64,000 nt of DNA from Bacillota bacterium (GTDB lineage Bacteria > Bacillota > Clostridia > Christensenellales > CAG-138): the NCBI GenBank assembly GCA_023390655.1, contig JAEWCL010000006.1:62001-126000 (forward strand), written 5' to 3'. The notes under the pieces are model-generated. The model saw only the letters and a program-made list of their open reading frames with translations, ran no database searches and was not told the origin of the DNA. The position numbers and the translations under genes are program-made. Positions within the stretch are counted from its first letter, which is position 1, and each line of letters opens with the position of its first letter. This document shows, piece by piece, positions 1-8,324 of this stretch.

Positions 1-462
1 GCAGAGATTTTAAAGGGACTCACCAGCGGCAAGGCGGCGCTTACCCCGTTGGGCGGCATCGGCGAGGAGCTTGGCGGCTATAAGGGATACGGGTATGCGA
101 CCGTGGTGGAGATCTTATCCGCAGCGCTCCAGCAGGGGAGCTATTTGAAGATGCTCATGGGCATCGGTGAGCATGGGGAGAAGATACCGTATGCACTCGG
201 GCACTTCTTCATCGCCATCGATACCGAAGCGTTCATGGGGCTTGACGCATTCAAAAAGACGGCGGGGGATATCCTCAGGTCTTTGCGCGCCTCCGAAAAA
301 GCGCCGGGTGAGGGGCACATCTATACCGCGGGTGAAAAGGAATACCTCGTATGGCAGGAACGCAGGGAGAAAGGCGTGCCTCTCGGTGAGGCCGTGCAAA
401 AAGAAATCCTTGCCGTGCGCGACCGGCTCAAGCTCCCATATACCTTCCCGTTCGAAAGCTGA
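1..462 (+). CDS. Ldh2-family malate/L-lactate dehydrogenase (3' part)
   Basis: This is the C-terminal 153 residues of an NAD(P)-dependent oxidoreductase of the malate/L-lactate (also ureidoglycolate, YlbC/AllD-type) dehydrogenase family; the start lies before the window. The frame is open from base 1. The visible part has the family's glycine-rich segment (LGGIGEELGGYKGYG) followed by the VVEILSAALQQG helix, and the C-terminal helices that close the active site. The exact 2-oxoacid substrate cannot be told. It is followed by a strong bidirectional terminator, so it ends its operon. The family call is good; the substrate is open. Confidence 0.8.
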   Translation, partial: AEILKGLTSGKAALTPLGGIGEELGGYKGYGYATVVEILSAALQQGSYLKMLMGIGEHGEKIPYALGHFFIAIDTEAFMGLDAFKKTAGDILRSLRASEKAPGEGHIYTAGEKEYLVWQERREKGVPLGEAVQKEILAVRDRLKLPYTFPFES

Positions 463-477
463 GTAGAAGAACAAAGC

Positions 478-512
478 AAAATCCCCCGAAGCTGTCTTCG
501 GGGGATTTTTTG
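478..512. terminator. Bidirectional intrinsic terminator
   Basis: A 12-bp perfect inverted repeat (AATCCCCCGAAG at 480-491, CTTCGGGGGATT at 496-507) with a 4-base loop has a T run on the + side and an A-rich stretch on the other. It lies between the convergent ends of the dehydrogenase gene and the FMN-binding lipoprotein gene, so it can stop transcription from both sides. Confidence 0.85.
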
Positions 513-588
513 CTGCCGGGCGACGCCCGGTATTCTTTTAGGCATCCGGTTTTGCAGAAAATCCGGTGGTGCAGGGATAGTCAAGGGC

Positions 589-1683
589 TTATTTCGTGTA
601 GTTGCAATAGAAGTAAGCCGCCGCCTGGAAGCACTGACGGACGCGCTGGCTGCTGAACGTACCGGATTCAGTAGCGCCCGTATAGATGACTGAGGAACCT
701 GTGATCAGGTTGTAGCCCTCTTCGTCCGGCGCGGTTTCCACATCCAGCTCCAGCACAAGCCCGTCCGTAAAATCGTCAAATACGTTTTCCGAGGAAAGTT
801 CCACATCCATGTACCGGTTGATGATTTCTTCGGGCACGGCGAAATATTCAGGCCGTTTTGTGCCGTCTACAAGGGTCTTCCATGCAATGACCTTATTGGT
901 TGCCTTGTCGATGACGATGATCATGGTGTTCGGGCCAGGTTCCGCAGCGTCCCAGCCGGTATTGCTGGATTTTGTATAGTTGAGCGCTTTGGATGTTTTG
1001 ATTTTGAGCGCCACAACCTCTGTGCCGTCGTCCTCCTTGCCTTCCGCCGCATACAGCACCGTGCCAAGCGCCTTTTCGTCTACCGTATATCCGGTGCTGA
1101 TGGCGGTATAGGCCGCGGGGTATACCGTGCTGAGCTCCTCATTGTCCGCCTGGTTGGTATCCGCGGCGTAAGCGTATACGTTTTGCGCATAGTAGGCGGC
1201 GGTCTGTACGGCATAAAGCACTGCCTTACAGGTGATGGTAGCTCCGGAGAGCGCGTCGGCTTCCATTGCCGGAGTGGCGATGGCGTTGTTGTACGCGGCG
1301 TCCAGATACTCCTGCGTAATTTGTTCCGCAAAGCCCGCGCTCTGCTTGTAATTTGCAATATTTGTCACGCGCTGAATCGCGCCGTCTTTTGAAATCGCCA
1401 CCTGTACCGTCATGGATGGATTTTCTTCCATATGATAGCCATAGTAGCCTTCGGCTGTGATGGAAACGCCATCCTCTTCCATGACGGCGCTGAGCACCTT
1501 GCCGTAATCCTGAAAGCGCACAAAATTTTCGTCAATCGGGTCTCCCGCAGGGATCGCCGGTGTCGGGGCAGGGGTAGAAACAGGAGTGGCGGCAGCCGCG
1601 GGCGCTGCGGGCGCGGCGCAGCCTGCGGCCGCCATCCCCAGAGACAGCAGTATGGCGATGAAAACGGTCAATTTCTTTTTCAT
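589..1683 (-). CDS. FMN-binding-domain lipoprotein (substrate of ApbE)
   Basis: A 364-residue surface lipoprotein, probably carrying covalent FMN for electron transfer outside the membrane. It has a signal peptide with lipobox ending AAGC (Cys22), an Ala/Pro/Thr spacer (about 23-47), then an FMN_bind domain like that of RnfG/NqrC. This domain holds DALSGATIT at 143-151, which fits the ApbE flavinylation signature Dxx[ST]GA[ST]; Thr149 is the expected FMN attachment site. Residues about 190-364 look like a second, diverged copy ending in YTGATES (334-340) without the Asp. The ATG at 1683 is chosen because an AAAGGAG site precedes it and the signal peptide starts there; an in-frame upstream extension lacks both. 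The nitroreductase-like lipoprotein gene lies just upstream on the same strand, and apbE is divergent beyond it. Confidence 0.85.
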   Translation of the reverse strand: MKKKLTVFIAILLSLGMAAAGCAAPAAPAAAATPVSTPAPTPAIPAGDPIDENFVRFQDYGKVLSAVMEEDGVSITAEGYYGYHMEENPSMTVQVAISKDGAIQRVTNIANYKQSAGFAEQITQEYLDAAYNNAIATPAMEADALSGATITCKAVLYAVQTAAYYAQNVYAYAADTNQADNEELSTVYPAAYTAISTGYTVDEKALGTVLYAAEGKEDDGTEVVALKIKTSKALNYTKSSNTGWDAAEPGPNTMIIVIDKATNKVIAWKTLVDGTKRPEYFAVPEEIINRYMDVELSSENVFDDFTDGLVLELDVETAPDEEGYNLITGSSVIYTGATESGTFSSQRVRQCFQAAAYFYCNYTK

Positions 1684-1774
1684 ATTTCTCCTTTGAACAG
1701 GGCCGGGGGCCTGATAGTTTAGAAAGCCCAGGCAAAGCGCCTGGGCTTGGAGTTGCTGCGCAACAACGGTTGCG

Positions 1775-2647
1775 TTATTTCTCCCAAATGATCCAGTTGT
1801 CCGGGAATTCTTTGTCGGTAACGCCGGATTCAACCGTTTCGTCCAGCGTGCCGATGACTACGGCATTAACAAATTTCATGTTTTCGTTGCTGTAGGACTG
1901 ATGAGTGCTGCCGGAATAGTACTGGGTGCCTTCCAGATACTTCGCCGTATCCAGACCGACGTCGCCATCGTTGAAGCCGTTGACGCCTGGCAGCGCGGGG
2001 GACATAAACATGTGGGTACCGTATCCAAGCGCGATAGCGGCCGTGTTGAGATAGCCAGTGACGATACCGGCATCATAGTACCCGCGGTCGGGCTGGTAGG
2101 GGGCGTTTTCGTCCGTGCGCGCATCGGGGCGGAGCAGACGCTCGCCAAAGACCAGAACGGTCACGGTGCCTTCGGAGGTGGCAACGCCGTATTTATCGCC
2201 AATAATGGCAAGCTGCTCGGCAGGATCGGTGACGGCGACCATGTACCAATCCGATTTTCCGCCGGAGGTCACGGCCAGCGATGCCATATGGAGCATTGCT
2301 TTGAGGTCTTCTTCCGTGGGAGCGCCGTCCTTGGTCGTGATAAAACCACCGGGATTATTGTCGGCGGGTTTCGCGTTCTGGATCGTTCTCCAGGTGCCTT
2401 CCTCCTCAAACCACTTTACAAACTTGGAGGCGTCATACACGCTTGCCTGCGCCAGGTCGGCTTCCAGACCCGCGATTTTGCTGTTGGCGGCTTCAATATC
2501 CGTCTGCAGGGAAGATACCTGGCTCTTTGCGTCGGTCAATTCGGTTTGCAATGTTGCTGCGGCAGGTCCTGCGCTGCATGCCGTTAAGAGCAGGGAGAGA
2601 ACCAGGGTGAGAACCAACGCCAAAGTTACGACTCTTGTTTTTTTCAC
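1775..2647 (-). CDS. Nitroreductase-like lipoprotein with coiled-coil stalk
   Basis: A 290-residue lipoprotein: signal peptide with lipobox LTAC (Cys24), then a heptad-rich segment at about 32-70 that should form a coiled-coil stalk, then a domain resembling the FMN-dependent nitroreductase fold (SLAVTSGGKSDWYMVAV near residue 130, and a later ALGYGTHMF segment typical of the family). Nitroreductases reduce nitro groups, quinones or other acceptors with flavin; an anchored extracellular form would need an external electron source. The start is a GTG with AAGGAG six bases before it. It lies 91 bp upstream of the FMN-binding lipoprotein on the same strand, so the two are probably co-transcribed. 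The nitroreductase assignment rests on remote motif similarity; the lipoprotein call is firm. Confidence 0.65.
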   Translation of the reverse strand: MKKTRVVTLALVLTLVLSLLLTACSAGPAAATLQTELTDAKSQVSSLQTDIEAANSKIAGLEADLAQASVYDASKFVKWFEEEGTWRTIQNAKPADNNPGGFITTKDGAPTEEDLKAMLHMASLAVTSGGKSDWYMVAVTDPAEQLAIIGDKYGVATSEGTVTVLVFGERLLRPDARTDENAPYQPDRGYYDAGIVTGYLNTAAIALGYGTHMFMSPALPGVNGFNDGDVGLDTAKYLEGTQYYSGSTHQSYSNENMKFVNAVVIGTLDETVESGVTDKEFPDNWIIWEK

Positions 2648-2803
2648 GATAAGCTCCTTTTACCTGTTGAATTGTGAATGATATAACTTTATCATTTCGT
2701 TGAGACTATAACAAGAATTAATGGTAGTGTCAATACAAGAATGTCAGAATTGTGATACAATACAGAAAATGGCCCTAAATATCGTTATTTGTTGGGATGG
2801 AGT

Positions 2804-4129
2804 ATGAAACTGAGAAGAAGTACATATATTTTCCTCTTATGGGCAATTGTGTTTTGCCTCTTTGTGACCGCATGCGCACAGCCGGAAATCAGGCAGATAC
2901 CGGCGCCTGTTGCCTCTTCGGAGCCTGTGGCGGATGCAGAAAAACTGACCTCCAAATCCAAAATGACGGGGGAGTTCTTTGCCACATGGTCCCAGTTGCG
3001 CCTGTATGACGACTTCTCAAAGGCGGACAATGTGCTCCGGTTTGAACGGGTCTGGCAGGAGCTCAAGGACATGCTTTCTGAAATTGAACAGGCGGTTTCC
3101 GTCTCCGTGGAGACTTCGGACGTTGCGCGCTTCAATGCGCTTGCTTATGGAGAAAAGATGGAAATCTCCCCCCATACCGCGGCGATCCTTCTTGCCGCCA
3201 AGGAGGGATATGAAAAAAGCGGCGGGATGTTTAACCCGGCCGCATATCCTTTAGTAGATCTTTGGGGGTTCACGCCAAGGTTTACAAGCGCCGCATATGC
3301 GCCGCTTTACGCATATGACCGGGAGCGGGATGCACAGGGGCTTCCGCTGCCGGAGGAACGGTATATCGATGCGTTTACAAAGCTTGCGGATTTTGACGGC
3401 ATCCTGCTCTCCTGGGATGCGGAAACAGGCTATACGCTGCAAAAAATGGTCCCGCCCGTTACGGTGGACGGCATCGCCTATGAGGCGGAAATTGACCTGG
3501 GCGGCATCGCCAAGGGCTATGCCGTGGATGTTGTGATGGAGCTGCTTGCCCGGAATGGTTACGAGTACGGCCTCTTTTCCTGCGGGAGCAGCAGCATGGG
3601 GCTGATGAAGAGCGCCTCGCCCAAGTCCGTCGAAAACGGGACGCAGCGATACGAGGTGCACATCCGGCATCCCCGCAGCGATAACAGGAACGACGCCTAT
3701 CTGAGCGTCGCGCAAAAGGACGCGCGCCTTTCTACCAGCGGTGATTACGACAACAGTTATCTGCTGGGGGATGTGCGCTACGCCCACATTATCAACCCTG
3801 TGACAGGGTACCCGATGAATACGGCGCACGTGGAGGACGGGCAGAAAGGGATTGCGACCGCTACCGTGCTGGGAGAGAACGCGACCGTTTGCGAGGTGCT
3901 TTCTACGGCGTTGTGCGCGATGGAACCCAAACAGGCTATCCGCTTTATCAACGAACAGCTCAGGGCGTATTCCGTGGCGCTCGTGCTTTATGATACGAAT
4001 TCTCCAACATTTGAGTTTGTGACCAATATGCTGCCGGAAAGCTACCGCCTGCAGGACGAAGCGTTCTTGTCCGCGAACAGTTTGGATGGGGACGGGAACA
4101 TCGTGTACGAAGGACGGTTATTTGAATAA
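2804..4129 (+). CDS. apbE: ApbE-type FAD:protein FMN transferase (lipoprotein)
   Basis: A 441-residue lipoprotein (lipobox VTAC, Cys24) of the ApbE family. ApbE uses FAD and Mg2+ to attach FMN to Ser/Thr of target proteins outside the cytoplasm. The family motifs DLGGIAKGYAVD (about residue 231), HIINPVTGYP (about 327) and the ATVCEVLSTAL helix are present. ATG 2804 starts the signal peptide but its GGAG is only one base upstream; an in-frame TTG at 2789 has no better site, so initiation is uncertain. The gene is divergent from two lipoprotein genes, one of which carries the matching DxxSGAT target motif. This pairing supports a dedicated flavinylation role. Confidence 0.9.
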   Translation: MKLRRSTYIFLLWAIVFCLFVTACAQPEIRQIPAPVASSEPVADAEKLTSKSKMTGEFFATWSQLRLYDDFSKADNVLRFERVWQELKDMLSEIEQAVSVSVETSDVARFNALAYGEKMEISPHTAAILLAAKEGYEKSGGMFNPAAYPLVDLWGFTPRFTSAAYAPLYAYDRERDAQGLPLPEERYIDAFTKLADFDGILLSWDAETGYTLQKMVPPVTVDGIAYEAEIDLGGIAKGYAVDVVMELLARNGYEYGLFSCGSSSMGLMKSASPKSVENGTQRYEVHIRHPRSDNRNDAYLSVAQKDARLSTSGDYDNSYLLGDVRYAHIINPVTGYPMNTAHVEDGQKGIATATVLGENATVCEVLSTALCAMEPKQAIRFINEQLRAYSVALVLYDTNSPTFEFVTNMLPESYRLQDEAFLSANSLDGDGNIVYEGRLFE

Positions 4130-4136
4130 GAATAAA

Positions 4137-4182
4137 AGTGGCCCGGGCCTCTAAAATCCATTATTGGAAAGAGGCCGGGCCA
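4137..4182 (-). terminator. Terminator of the SDR operon, facing apbE
   Basis: GC-rich inverted repeat (about TGGCCCGGGCCTCT at 4139-4152 against AGAGGCCGGGCCA at 4169-4181, one bulged base) with an ACTTTTATTCTT tail on the minus strand. It lies between two convergent genes and mainly suits the minus-strand operon. Confidence 0.6.
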
Positions 4183-4200
4183 GTTCTTGCGCCATGAGGC

Positions 4201-4995
4201 TTAATTTGTTTGCAGCCATTTCTGCTGCGCGGCGTTCCAGCGCGCATAGAGCATGCGGGCGATCCAGGCGGAGGGGATCAGCCTTCCGAGCACACTCAAG
4301 GTGCGGTTGACCACACCGGGGATGTAGAGGCGCTTTTTCCGGAGCGCGCGTGAAAGCGTGTTGCGCGCAACGAGGCTCAACTCGTTGGTGGTCGCTCGGC
4401 CCCAGAAGCCCTGCGCTTCAATGCCGGAGAGCGCCTCCTGCGTGGTGGGAAGGCCGCCGGGGCAGAGGGCAAGCACATATACGTTTTCCGCTGCGAGCTC
4501 ATGGCCGAGCGCCATGGAGAAATCCAGCAGGAAACGCTTGGAGGCGGCATAGGTCGCCTTGAGTGGGATGGGGTAAAGGGACGCAAGGCTTGATACATTG
4601 ATGATGTGGAACGCGCCTTCCGCCCGGCGCTTGAGCGCGGCATGGGTGACGCGCATGGTTGCCTCAATGTTGAGCCGGACGATGTTGATGAGCGTCTCGC
4701 TCTCGCGGGAAAGAAACGCGCCCTCATAATCAATGCCTGCGATGTTCAACAGCAGGTTCAAGCGGATATTCTCCCGGTCAAGGCGCAAAAACAATGCTTC
4801 CGCTTCTGCCGCGTTGGTCAGGTCGCATGCGTGTGTAAACACATCGACGCCGTATTGCCTCCCGATGCCGCGGGCAAGGTCCAATAGAGGCCGCTCCCTA
4901 AGATCGGTCAGAAATACGTCATAGCCGCGCCTTGCGCACTCCGCCGCCATTGTGCGGCCAAGGCCGCCCGCGGCACCTGTAATCAAAGCGATCAT
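4201..4995 (-). CDS. Short-chain dehydrogenase/reductase (SDR)
   Basis: A 264-residue classical SDR. It has the N-terminal nucleotide motif TGAAGGLG (TGxxxGxG, about residues 6-13), NIAG, and the catalytic Ser followed by YAASK (YxxxK). The likely reaction is NAD(P)-dependent reduction of a carbonyl; the substrate is unknown. The C-terminal tail (RMLYARWNAAQQ) resembles membrane-associated SDRs that act on lipids, but this is weak. ATG 4995 has AAGGAGG seven bases upstream and overlaps the stop of the preceding SDR gene (ATGA), so it is translationally coupled. It is the last gene of the PadR operon. Confidence 0.85.
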   Translation of the reverse strand: MIALITGAAGGLGRTMAAECARRGYDVFLTDLRERPLLDLARGIGRQYGVDVFTHACDLTNAAEAEALFLRLDRENIRLNLLLNIAGIDYEGAFLSRESETLINIVRLNIEATMRVTHAALKRRAEGAFHIINVSSLASLYPIPLKATYAASKRFLLDFSMALGHELAAENVYVLALCPGGLPTTQEALSGIEAQGFWGRATTNELSLVARNTLSRALRKKRLYIPGVVNRTLSVLGRLIPSAWIARMLYARWNAAQQKWLQTN

Positions 4996-5855
4996 GCTGC
5001 ATCCTCCTTTTGGAACCGAACGCCGCAAAGCTGCTCGCTGATTAGAAACATCCGGTCGATATGGCGGGGATCATCGGCGTAGGGGGAATGGGGCGCGGAC
5101 GCGCAGTTGTAATAATACAGCCCTTCGGGTGCGGGCATATGGCTGCACACATAGGCAAATGTCTGGGCAGGTACCTCGGGGGAGACGCCATGGCGCTTTC
5201 TTAATGACCATACAAAGCGCACCAGGCCGCCGGTTTCCTTGCTGCCGATTTCCGTGTTCACAAGGCCCGGGTCGATCACATACATCCTGATGCCTGTTGC
5301 AGACATCCTTTGGTTGAAGCCTTGTGTGAACAGCATGGCGCAGAGCTTTGACTGCTTGTAGGCAGCAAGCGGGTTGTACTGCTTTTGCAGCATCAGATCG
5401 TCCCAATGGACGCGCATGTTTTTGTGCGAGCCGCTGCCCGTCCATAGCACGCGTCCTTTTGCAGCACTGAGCTGAGGCAGCAGGCAGTGGGTGAGCAATA
5501 CGCCCGAAAGGAAGTTGAGCGCAAGCTGCTGCTCATAGCCTTCCGCGGAGGTGGTATAGTAGCTCCGCACACAACCGGCGTTGAGGATCAGCGCATCGAT
5601 GCCTGCAATACCTTTCTGCGTGAGCTGCGCGGTTACTTCATTTGCGGCAGCGTGTACCTCTGATTGGCTGGTCAAATCATGGCAAAGGAAAGTGACGTCA
5701 GCACTCGGCAGCAGGGCGCGGATGGAAGCTTCCGCCTGCGCGCACCGTTCGCTGCGGTGGCCGATGCCGATGACGCGCCATTGCTGCTCCAGCAGTGCTT
5801 TTGTAATGGCAAATCCGATTCCGGACGTTGCACCCGTGATGATGGCTGTTCTCAT
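4992..5855 (-). CDS. Short-chain dehydrogenase/reductase, retinol-dehydrogenase-like
   Basis: A 287-residue SDR with TGATSGIG (about residues 7-14), LNAG, the catalytic Ser in WTGSGSH and a YKQSK (YxxxK) active-site pair. The pattern SGIGFAIT plus LALNFLSGVLLTHCLLP is like RDH/WW-oxidoreductase-type SDRs. The substrate is unknown. The start ATG 5855 has AGGAGG eight bases upstream and overlaps the stop of the upstream gene by ATGA. A second SDR gene follows, again with an ATGA overlap, so the two enzymes are probably made together and may act in sequence. Confidence 0.85.
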   Translation of the reverse strand: MRTAIITGATSGIGFAITKALLEQQWRVIGIGHRSERCAQAEASIRALLPSADVTFLCHDLTSQSEVHAAANEVTAQLTQKGIAGIDALILNAGCVRSYYTTSAEGYEQQLALNFLSGVLLTHCLLPQLSAAKGRVLWTGSGSHKNMRVHWDDLMLQKQYNPLAAYKQSKLCAMLFTQGFNQRMSATGIRMYVIDPGLVNTEIGSKETGGLVRFVWSLRKRHGVSPEVPAQTFAYVCSHMPAPEGLYYYNCASAPHSPYADDPRHIDRMFLISEQLCGVRFQKEDAA

Positions 5856-6262
5856 GGTTGTACCTCCTTGAGCTGCTCGCATGCCGCTTCGGGCAGGTAG
5901 AGCGTAATATTTATTTCATACGGCTGCGGAAATATTCCGAAAAACTCATCTGGAAAGGGCGTTTCCGTAATGTTCAGCGTGCCGTCTGTCATTGTAACGG
6001 AAACGACCCGGTCAAATGCAGGGGGGCGTGGGAGCCACGCGTTCACATAAACTTCCGCGCGGTACTGTTCTGTCGCGGGCACGGCGGTCACCTTTGCCGC
6101 GTGAAGCGTTAGCGCTATGTGCTCTACATTTTCTACGGGATAGCTTTGCGTCTGTGCATAGGGGCGGATTTGCCCTATCCCCAAAATGATGCCGAGGATG
6201 ACGGCAATGCCGGCGAGCCCGGTGATCATCAAAATGATCAGCGTTTTTTGTGTAGGTTTCAT
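5852..6262 (-). CDS. Single-pass membrane protein, possible short DUF4097-like domain
   Basis: A 136-residue protein with one N-terminal membrane helix (about residues 8-30) and a beta-rich outer domain. The segment after the helix (VENVEHIALTLHAAKVTAVPA) resembles the opening of DUF4097 adhesin-like domains, which often follow DUF1700 genes, but it is much shorter than usual. ATG 6262 has GGAAGGAGA upstream; the upstream extension of the frame runs through the previous gene and is not real. ATGA overlaps join it to the genes on both sides. The function is unknown. Confidence 0.6.
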   Translation of the reverse strand: MKPTQKTLIILMITGLAGIAVILGIILGIGQIRPYAQTQSYPVENVEHIALTLHAAKVTAVPATEQYRAEVYVNAWLPRPPAFDRVVSVTMTDGTLNITETPFPDEFFGIFPQPYEINITLYLPEAACEQLKEVQP

Positions 6263-6822
6263 GATGCGTTCTCCTTCCGTTTCGTGCGCATCAGCCGCTC
6301 TGCCACATGCGGGAGGCGTACGATGCTGTTGCGCCAGAGTGCCGTGCAGCCATTTAGGCCAAGGAGCCCGCCGCTTACAAACAGTAGTGCAAGGAATGCG
6401 CCAAGCAGCGCATAAAGAATGTAGCCTTTTGCAGCCACGATCACGCCGTATAGGACTGCGGCGGCGCCTACCGCAATCAGGCCAAACGCTGTTGCAAACA
6501 GCGGAATGAGCACACACAGCGCCGCAAGGTACAGGCAGGCCATCATCAGCCCGCCCAGGAGCTGATAGCGGGCGATGGCGCCGAGCATATGCAGTACGCT
6601 TTTGACGCCGTTTGCGCGTTGCGCGCGCTCCACCGCGCGGTCGGCCGTAAACATGCGGCCAAGCTGGGTCGGGTCGCCAAGGGCTGCTGCAATGGCGGCG
6701 TCGGTTTTGCCCGCAAGCCTTCCCGCTTCAAAATGCTCCCGGTAATCCGAAAGGATATCCTCTTTCTGTTCCGCGCTCATAGACCTGAGCGATTTTTTCA
6801 GTAAAGCAAGAAATTCATTCAT
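6259..6822 (-). CDS. DUF1700 / HAAS-domain membrane protein
   Basis: A 187-residue protein with an N-terminal helical HAAS domain (about 1-60; KEDILSDYREHFEAG and the LGDPTQL turn) followed by three or four membrane helices (about 80-165). DUF1700 proteins are commonly encoded right after a PadR regulator and are thought to sense or transmit an envelope signal. It starts at ATG 6822, overlapping the end of the padR gene. This PadR-DUF1700 pairing is a known arrangement in Firmicutes. Confidence 0.85.
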   Translation of the reverse strand: MNEFLALLKKSLRSMSAEQKEDILSDYREHFEAGRLAGKTDAAIAAALGDPTQLGRMFTADRAVERAQRANGVKSVLHMLGAIARYQLLGGLMMACLYLAALCVLIPLFATAFGLIAVGAAAVLYGVIVAAKGYILYALLGAFLALLFVSGGLLGLNGCTALWRNSIVRLPHVAERLMRTKRKENAS

Positions 6823-7135
6823 ACGCCGTGTCCTCCGTCAGTTCCTGCACACTGTGGGTAAATGCAATCCAATCTTTTCTCAATGCCGCTTCCGCGTCCC
6901 GGCCCGCCTGTGTCAGGCGGTAGTATTTACGGGGCGGTCCGCCGGACGCATCGGAAAGATAGGTTTCGCACAATCCGTCTGCTTTGAGTTTGCGCAGCAG
7001 CGGGTAAAGCGTTCCCTCCGCAATTTCGATGCTGGCGGATATTTTTTCCGCCAGCTCATAGCCGTAATAGTCCCGGTTCCGTAAGAGCGACAATACACAA
7101 AGATCCAGCACGCCCTTTTTAAACTGCGCGTTCAT
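6815..7135 (-). CDS. PadR-family transcriptional regulator
   Basis: A 106-residue winged-helix repressor of the PadR family: KGVLDLCVLSLL, the YGYEL helix, GTLYPLLRKL recognition helix, and the wing GGPPRKYYRLT. It is first in a five-gene operon (PadR, DUF1700, small membrane protein, SDR, SDR) and probably controls it. Start ATG 7135 has GAGGTG upstream. Two direct repeats just upstream (7159-7184) are candidate binding sites. Confidence 0.9.
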   Translation of the reverse strand: MNAQFKKGVLDLCVLSLLRNRDYYGYELAEKISASIEIAEGTLYPLLRKLKADGLCETYLSDASGGPPRKYYRLTQAGRDAEAALRKDWIAFTHSVQELTEDTAYE

Positions 7136-7158
7136 GACTCACCTCGAATTCGATATCG

Positions 7159-7184
7159 TTCACTACTAAACATTATTCACTACT
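7159..7184 (-). promoter_or_regulatory. Direct-repeat operator candidate for the PadR operon
   Basis: On the minus strand AGTAGTGAA occurs twice with 8 bases between (plus-strand TTCACTACT at 7159-7167 and 7176-7184), 24 bases upstream of padR. The 17-bp period and position suggest a regulator binding site overlapping the promoter. Which protein binds is inferred from adjacency only. Confidence 0.5.
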
Positions 7185-7322
7185 GAAATTAAAATAACAC
7201 CCTCTGCATCAAAATGCAAGAGAGAATTTTTATAAACTGAATTAAGGAAGCAATCTAAGAAACTGTTGTTTTTAATGGGGACGGGGTTCCGGTAAGAGGA
7301 TAGCCCCTTACAATTCCGATCG

Positions 7323-8324
7323 TTATGGCTGTATGGTATTTAAGAATTGAAGGGCTTCTTCCACGATGCGGTCTGAAAGCTTCCAGTAAATATCGCTGTG
7401 GCCTGCAGGCAATTCGACAACTTTACCGGAATCGAGCGTTTGTGTCATCCGTCTGCGTTCCTGTACAGCCCATTGATAGTATTCTCCAAGTTGATCCGGC
7501 GGTGCGGCCTGTATCATCAACACCGGCAGCTCCTTTGGAAAACCCACATCCAGCAGAGCGGTCATGTTGCTTTCAATGGTCTGAAACTCATTTTCGAGTG
7601 TGGTGTTGGCGTAATTCCAACTGGTAACGGCCGCAATCGTGCGAGCGTCCTCCTTGGAATAAGTATCTGCCGGTGCGCCGCTCACCAAAAGCGGATGAAA
7701 CCAAAGCGCTGCCCGCAAAATGCCCGTTTGCCGCAATATGGGAAGAATCCCCACACTGGGCATGCTCAAATTGTCCTTTTTCGCTTGGATCAGTGATCTT
7801 GGCAGGGTGGTGTCCAATGCAATGATAGCACGCAGCTCATCAGGATAGGATTGCGCGTATTGTAATGCGTAGATACCGGACATAGAGTGCGGAACCAGCA
7901 CATAGGGCGGGGCTATGCCTGCTTTATGAAGACCTTCGCGGATTTCCTCCACCACATTTTCAGCGGTACGGGGCGCATCGGTAGAGTCGCTCCATCCGTA
8001 TCCGAAGTATTCCACCACAGAAACACGTCCATGCTTAGAAAGCTTTGACCATAGAGGTTTGTACTCTAGCACTGGCACAGCTACCCCGCCGCCGCTAAGC
8101 AGCACATAAGTAATATCGCCCTCTCCTTGGGTGTAGATATGCATCTTGTGGCCATCTACCTCCACAAGTGAACCAGGTGCGGGCATTCGCTGCTTTTCCA
8201 AAGGCGTCAGGATTGCTTGAATGGCAGACAGGCACCCGAACAATAGGATGATGGCTCCCAAGAAATATGCGCTTCCCCGGGCCAGCCGCTTTTTCCAAAT
8301 GGACGGTTTTTGTTCCTTCTCCAT
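7323..8324 (-). CDS. Alpha/beta hydrolase, membrane-anchored
   Basis: A 333-residue alpha/beta-hydrolase with one N-terminal membrane helix (about residues 14-38). The fold motifs are the oxyanion strand LLSGGG, the nucleophile elbow PHSMSG (Ser expected; the usual GHSMGG has two Gly changed to Pro and Ser), and the catalytic His in PAGHSD. The substrate is unknown; acyl-ester cleavage is likely. ATG 8324 is chosen because GGAGGAAA precedes it; a 21-residue upstream extension lacks a site. It stands alone between the PadR operon and thiN. Confidence 0.8.
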   Translation of the reverse strand: MEKEQKPSIWKKRLARGSAYFLGAIILLFGCLSAIQAILTPLEKQRMPAPGSLVEVDGHKMHIYTQGEGDITYVLLSGGGVAVPVLEYKPLWSKLSKHGRVSVVEYFGYGWSDSTDAPRTAENVVEEIREGLHKAGIAPPYVLVPHSMSGIYALQYAQSYPDELRAIIALDTTLPRSLIQAKKDNLSMPSVGILPILRQTGILRAALWFHPLLVSGAPADTYSKEDARTIAAVTSWNYANTTLENEFQTIESNMTALLDVGFPKELPVLMIQAAPPDQLGEYYQWAVQERRRMTQTLDSGKVVELPAGHSDIYWKLSDRIVEEALQFLNTIQP

